From: Knoxdaviesia capensis
Lineage: Eukaryota; Ascomycota; Sordariomycetes; Microascales; Gondwanamycetaceae
Direction: 5' to 3'
DNA: 64,000 nucleotides
NCBI GenBank assembly: GCA_001510575.1
Contig: LNGK01000005.1
Span: 2,425,234 to 2,489,233 of the forward strand
Below are positions 60,464 through 64,000 of this stretch, in pieces (position 1 is the first letter of the stretch; each line of letters opens with the position of its first letter). A program made the translations under genes and the position numbers. The notes beneath the pieces were generated by a model. That model worked only from the letters and a program-made list of their open reading frames with translations. It was not told where the DNA came from and searched no databases.

Positions 60464-61226
60464 CGGCGCAAAAGCGGCGCTCGGCGGGTTATGGCCGGAG
60501 AAGTCAAGTCCCGGAGACTATGTGTGGAGAGAGAGAGAGCAATTATGTGGGGGAGCAGGAATTTGTCTGGGGAAGGAAAGACACAGCCAAACAAACGAGG
60601 CAGGACCCTGGAGCAAAGAAAAAACTGCGGGTCCACATATGGAAATCGCAGGAGGGAAAAAGAGAGGCACAAAAAAGCATGTGATTGAGCCGCCGGATCA
60701 GCCAGTTACGAATGGAGTGGAAAAACTGGGGTAGACGAGAATGGAAGAGAAGGGCTTTGCGGCGGGATTTTGGAATTGGACCCGGGGCGAAAAACGAGAC
60801 AGGACGGGAGGAAGGTCCCATGACCGTAGTTCGGCGTTCTTTGTATGGGACATGTGGGAGAGATACTTTCCGAATGAACAGTAGGGCGAGCTGACTGAGC
60901 CAGCAGAGAAGGCAATCTATAGGATGTGGAGACGATTACTGATAACGTTGAATGGGCAATATGAGGCGAGGCGGAATTGCATGTGTGATCCCCGTGGTTA
61001 ACGCACGCCCAAAAGATGCATGTCAGATGTACCTGTGTAGACATCTGGGGAAACGAGCCAGCCAGATTCGGTCGGCTCTTCGGTCGTGGTTAAAGCACAT
61101 GCGAAGCCCCGCGAGGGGGCCATAAGCAGTGGCTATTGGCATTTTGGGAAACCGGCGGGGGAAGCCAGCGGTGGCAACCAGCCCGTAGCACAGTGAAACA
61201 GTCCAGCAGACCACGGGCGTATTGTA

Positions 61227-61232
61227 CCGAGG
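61227..61232 (-). promoter_or_regulatory. CCGAGG (CCTCGG on the minus strand), FarA/FarB-type element
   Basis: Same motif in inverse orientation, 305 bases upstream of the thiolase ATG and 80 bases before its TATA box, a typical activator position. Confidence 0.5.
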
Positions 61233-61312
61233 TAGCTAGCTGGCTGTAGCTACAACGCCAAAATTCCTGTGAAAGTTTCATGTCAGCAGCAAAGGGCCAG
61301 AAAAAAAAAAGG

Positions 61313-61319
61313 TATAAAG
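61313..61319 (+). promoter_or_regulatory. TATA box of the thiolase gene
   Basis: TATAAAG lies 218 bases upstream of the ATG and is followed by a CT-rich stretch suited to transcription start. Confidence 0.5.
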
Positions 61320-61536
61320 TATTAGAATAGGGTCGGGGGAAGCGGCGACTTTTGTTCTTTCCTTCATCCTTTTTTTCCCTTCTCCTTTTCTTATTTTTTG
61401 TATCTTGATTCTCTCTTTCCATTTCTCATCTCGTCGATTGCTCCTTCTCTCGTCATCTCGAACCCTGTTTACTTGCATTACACTGCTTTCACTCTCAACC
61501 ACAGACCTCTCTTTTTTTCCTCCCCAAATCTTCACA

Positions 61537-62998
61537 ATGGGCGGTATGTTGCAATCACATGTTTTGCTTTTGGTTGCTGGCTGTACTCGAAACTAACAGA
61601 AGTGTTTGCCATTGAACAGCTCTCGATCGTTTGACTCAGATCTCCGGCCAAATTGCCGGCAAGCCGACGCCTGGAGGCCGCGAGCGCATTCTCCAGAAGA
61701 ACCCCGATGACGTATGATTTAATCACCCCGCTCCCGAGATGAATTGCCCATTGAGGCACGATCATATACAACAGGATGAAGACGGCACAAATGATGTGCA
61801 AACGGAAAAACACTGTGCTAACATTTGATTCCTACAGATCGTCGTCACCGCCTGCTGCCGCTCGGCCCTGACCAAGGGTGGCAAGGGTGGCTTCAAGGAC
61901 ACCGAGGCGTCGGACATCCTCGCCGGCGTGCTCAGCGCCATCATCTCGCGGTCGAAGATCAACCCGGCGCTGGTTGAAGACATCTGCGTCGGCACGGTGC
62001 TGGCCCCCGGCGGCGGCGCCACCGAGATGCGGGCCGCCAGCTTGGTGGCCGGCTTCCCCGAGACCACGGCGGTGCGCACGCTCAACCGCCAGTGCTCGTC
62101 GGGCCTGCAGGCGTGCGTCGACGTGGCCAACCAGATCAAGGCCGGCATGATCGACATCGGCATTGGCGCGGGCGTCGAGAGCATGTCGCTGCAGTACGGC
62201 CCCGGCGCGGTGGCCGAGTTCTCCGACAAGCTGAAGAACTTCCCCGAGGCGGCCAACTGCAAGGTGTCGATGGGCAAGCTGTCGGAGGACATGGCGCGCG
62301 ACCTGGAGATCAAGCGCACGTCGCAGGACGAGTTCGCGGCGTCGTCGTACCAGAAGGCCGTCAAGGCGCAGGCGGCCGGCCTGTTCAAGGAGGAGATTGT
62401 GCCGCTGACGGTGCAGTGGGAGGACCCCAAGAGCGGCGAGGTCAAGACCATCACGGTCGACCACGACGACGGCATCCGCGACGGCGTGACGGCCGAGTCG
62501 CTGGCCAAGATCCGCGGCGCGTTCGCCAAGGACGGCAGCATCCACGCCGGCAACGCCAGCCAGATCTCCGACGGCGCGGCCGCGGTGCTGCTGATGAAGC
62601 GGTCGACGGCCGAGAAGCTGGGCCAGCAGATCATCGGCAAGTACGTGTGCGCGTCGATTGTCGGCGTCAAGCCGCTCCTGATGGGCCAGGGCCCGTGGAA
62701 GGCCATCCCCAAGGCGCTCGACCTGGCCGGCATCCACCGCGACGACGTCGACATCTACGAGATCAACGAGGCGTTCGCGTCGCAGTGCCTGTGGTCGGCC
62801 ACGCAGCTGGGCATCCCGCTGGAGAAGGTCAACCCCAAGGGCGGCGCCATTGCCTTTGGCCACCCGCTGGGCTGCACCGGCGCGCGCCAGGTGTCGACGC
62901 TGCTGTACGAGCTGCGGCGGACGGGCAAGAAGGTCGGCAACACGTCGATGTGCGTCGGAACCGGCATGGGCATGAGCGCCGTGTGGGTTGCCGAGTAA
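61537..62998 (+). CDS. pot1: Peroxisomal 3-ketoacyl-CoA thiolase (acetyl-CoA C-acyltransferase)
   Basis: Three exons, 61537-61543, 61620-61711 and 61838-62998, give 419 residues. The first coding exon is just ATGGGCG. The N-terminus carries RLTQISGQI at residues 6-14, close to a PTS2 peroxisome signal (R-L-x5-Q-L/A) apart from Ile at the last position. Thiolase motifs: nucleophile Cys119 in LNRQCSSGLQA, GAGVESMS, NASQISDGAAAVLL, NEAFASQ, catalytic His in GGAIAFGHPLGCTG, and the second Cys in MCVGTGMGM. The enzyme performs the last step of beta-oxidation, splitting 3-ketoacyl-CoA with CoA into acetyl-CoA and a shortened acyl-CoA. Presence of RQCSSGLQA and the PTS2-like start favour the peroxisomal POT1 class over cytosolic acetoacetyl-CoA thiolase. 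Codon use is extremely G/C-ending. Confidence 0.94.
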
Positions 62999-63404
62999 CG
63001 AGCTTGGCCTTCTTCTCCTTTCTTTATCTTTAGGGTTATGTTCCGGTGTGCTTGAGACTTTTTGTTTCTTTTTTTCTTTTTCTCCCTTGGTTCGGGTTCT
63101 GTCTCTTCCCCCACCCTCTTCTTTGCATCCGATGCTGCGCTGAGGGTTCGTTCAACCTGCCGAACGGTGCAGGAAAAAGGGGATATTGTACTCTTATTAT
63201 ATATATGTCTTGGGGATTTCCATTCTAGTCTTATGTTCGAATGTATATCTTGTTTACTTCCTCATTTTTTTGTCTTCAACAAGTCTCCTGTGGTGTGCGA
63301 TTATCGTAACCCCGTCGACTTTGACTCATGGCATGTGAGATCTGGTACGTCACAAGCACAAGGGTTTCGGTACGCCTATCCCTAGGGTTAGAAGCTGCTA
63401 GCTA
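62999..63404. other. 3' flank of the thiolase gene
   Basis: T-rich DNA with normal base steps, fitting a 3' UTR and terminator. A telomere-like TAGGGTTA (63383-63390) lies close to the probable transposon edge. No gene seen. Confidence 0.45.
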
Positions 63405-63662
63405 TTGTTCGAGGCATGTGATAGATGCGGCAGTATATGGCACTCTCACATGAGCACTGTCACGTGCCATGTCATGCTTAGATCAGGTGATAAGCCTGCG
63501 GTATTTATCTAGGACTCCGCCTAGCTATATACCGCTAGTTAGATATATAGAAGAATTAATATATAATTAGATACTATAATTATAAGCCTAGATAGATTTT
63601 CTCTTATTTAAATACTCTACTCTTTCGAGATTTATATTAGTATCTAGAAACTTCCCGTTAAT
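63405..63662 (+). repeat. Possible 5' LTR of the right copia remnant
   Basis: Terminal TGTT and AATA (from AACA) form the short inverted ends expected of an LTR, and a primer-site-like stretch follows. The first 95 bases show little RIP, so the true start could also be nearer 63500. No target duplication could be checked because the other end lies outside the window. Confidence 0.3.
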
Positions 63663-64000
63663 AATAAGTTATTAATTTTTTTTTACTTAAATATCTAACT
63701 TTTAAGTTATTTTATTTAGTTATCTTATTCTTAAATAATTACCTTATCTATACGCGATATCCTCCTACGTCCCTAACGCTCTATAGGCTACGCCTGCCGT
63801 GTCCTCTACGCTTCCGAAGCTCTTATCTTCTAATAAGTAGTTCCCTTAGATCGATACTATAGAAGCTTAGTTAGCCTAGTATAGCGTCTAGTAATACGTT
63901 AACCCCGATAGGGACCTGAACGTATACGCGCTAGCTATTAACCTTCCTATTACTTAAACGCGTAAGGAAGTATATAACTAGGCCGTTACCGATTATCTAT
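63405..64000 (+). mobile_element. 5' end of a RIP-degraded copia element (LTR, primer site, gag start)
   Basis: From about 63500 the DNA loses CA and TG and becomes TA-rich, as at the left end. A frame from about 63790 reads TPAVSSTLPKLLSSNK-stop-FP-stop-IDTIEA, then YVNPDRDLNVYALAINLPIT. This looks like a copia Gag N-terminus (KL.S.NYxxWI) with Trp/Gln codons changed to stops. Upstream, TGTTCG at 63405 and TTAATA (RIP-changed TTAACA) ending at 63662 would bound a 258-bp LTR. ATAAGTTATTAA right after it could be a RIP-changed methionine-tRNA primer site. The element runs off the window. Gag call and RIP are well supported, but the LTR edges are tentative. Confidence 0.7.

Larger units (their letters stand above)
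59757..61536. other. Intergenic region upstream of the thiolase gene
   Basis: No gene seen. It starts with the T-rich 3' flank of the Aim21-like gene and ends with a CT-rich leader before 61537. It carries two CCTCGG/CCGAGG motifs and a TATA box, listed separately. Confidence 0.5.

Noticed and set aside
61832..62863. 343-codon minus-strand frame and a long plus-strand frame in another phase over the thiolase gene
   Set aside because: Both are shadows of the thiolase codon bias. The thiolase motifs are all in one frame.
1..64000. tRNA, rRNA and CRISPR arrays
   Set aside because: I looked by eye for T-loop GTTCRA signatures with matching acceptor arms, for rRNA core segments and for regularly spaced direct repeats. 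None held up. A covariance-model search would be decisive for tRNA.

Overview
The window is chromosomal DNA of a filamentous ascomycete (Pezizomycotina). A Eurotiomycete is likely but not proven. Short GT-AG introns, pyrimidine-rich leaders and fungal-type proteins (a TamA/DAL81-like zinc-cluster regulator, Tvp18, Aim21, Dna2, a secreted tyrosinase, a PTS2-type thiolase) show this. Both ends carry copia retrotransposon remnants with the mark of repeat-induced point mutation (RIP): CA and TG are almost absent, TA is in excess, and stop codons sit where Trp and Gln are expected.

Layout: 1-1222 copia pol tail and probable LTR. 1223-13102 long stretch with no supportable gene. 13103-14215 DapA-family aldolase. 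17110-19921 eight-exon secreted tyrosinase. 19922-26629 gene-free, with a 28-bp palindrome and an assembly gap in poly-C. 26630-30248 TamA/DAL81-type regulator with a very long intron. 30921-31281 relic of a GH16 glycosidase. 32104-33445 mitochondrial branched-chain aminotransferase. 34572-35121 (-) complex I ESSS subunit. 35898-41376 (-) Dna2 nuclease-helicase, divergent from 42082-43296, a conserved-looking membrane protein of unknown function. 43540-45132 (-) ornithine cyclodeaminase-like protein. 47447-48641 Tvp18. 48642-57211 second gene-free stretch. 57212-59756 Aim21-like actin regulator. 61537-62998 peroxisomal 3-ketoacyl-CoA thiolase. 63405-64000 start of a RIP-mutated copia element.

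The genes are mostly independent housekeeping functions rather than an operon or an obvious biosynthetic cluster. Possible functional links are the nitrogen regulator next to a branched-chain amino acid enzyme, the Dna2 promoter with cell-cycle boxes, and the thiolase with fatty-acid-response motifs upstream. I rebuilt splice sites by hand from GT-AG signals, reading-frame continuity and family conservation. No search or transcript data were available. Eleven protein genes in 64 kb is sparse for such a fungus.
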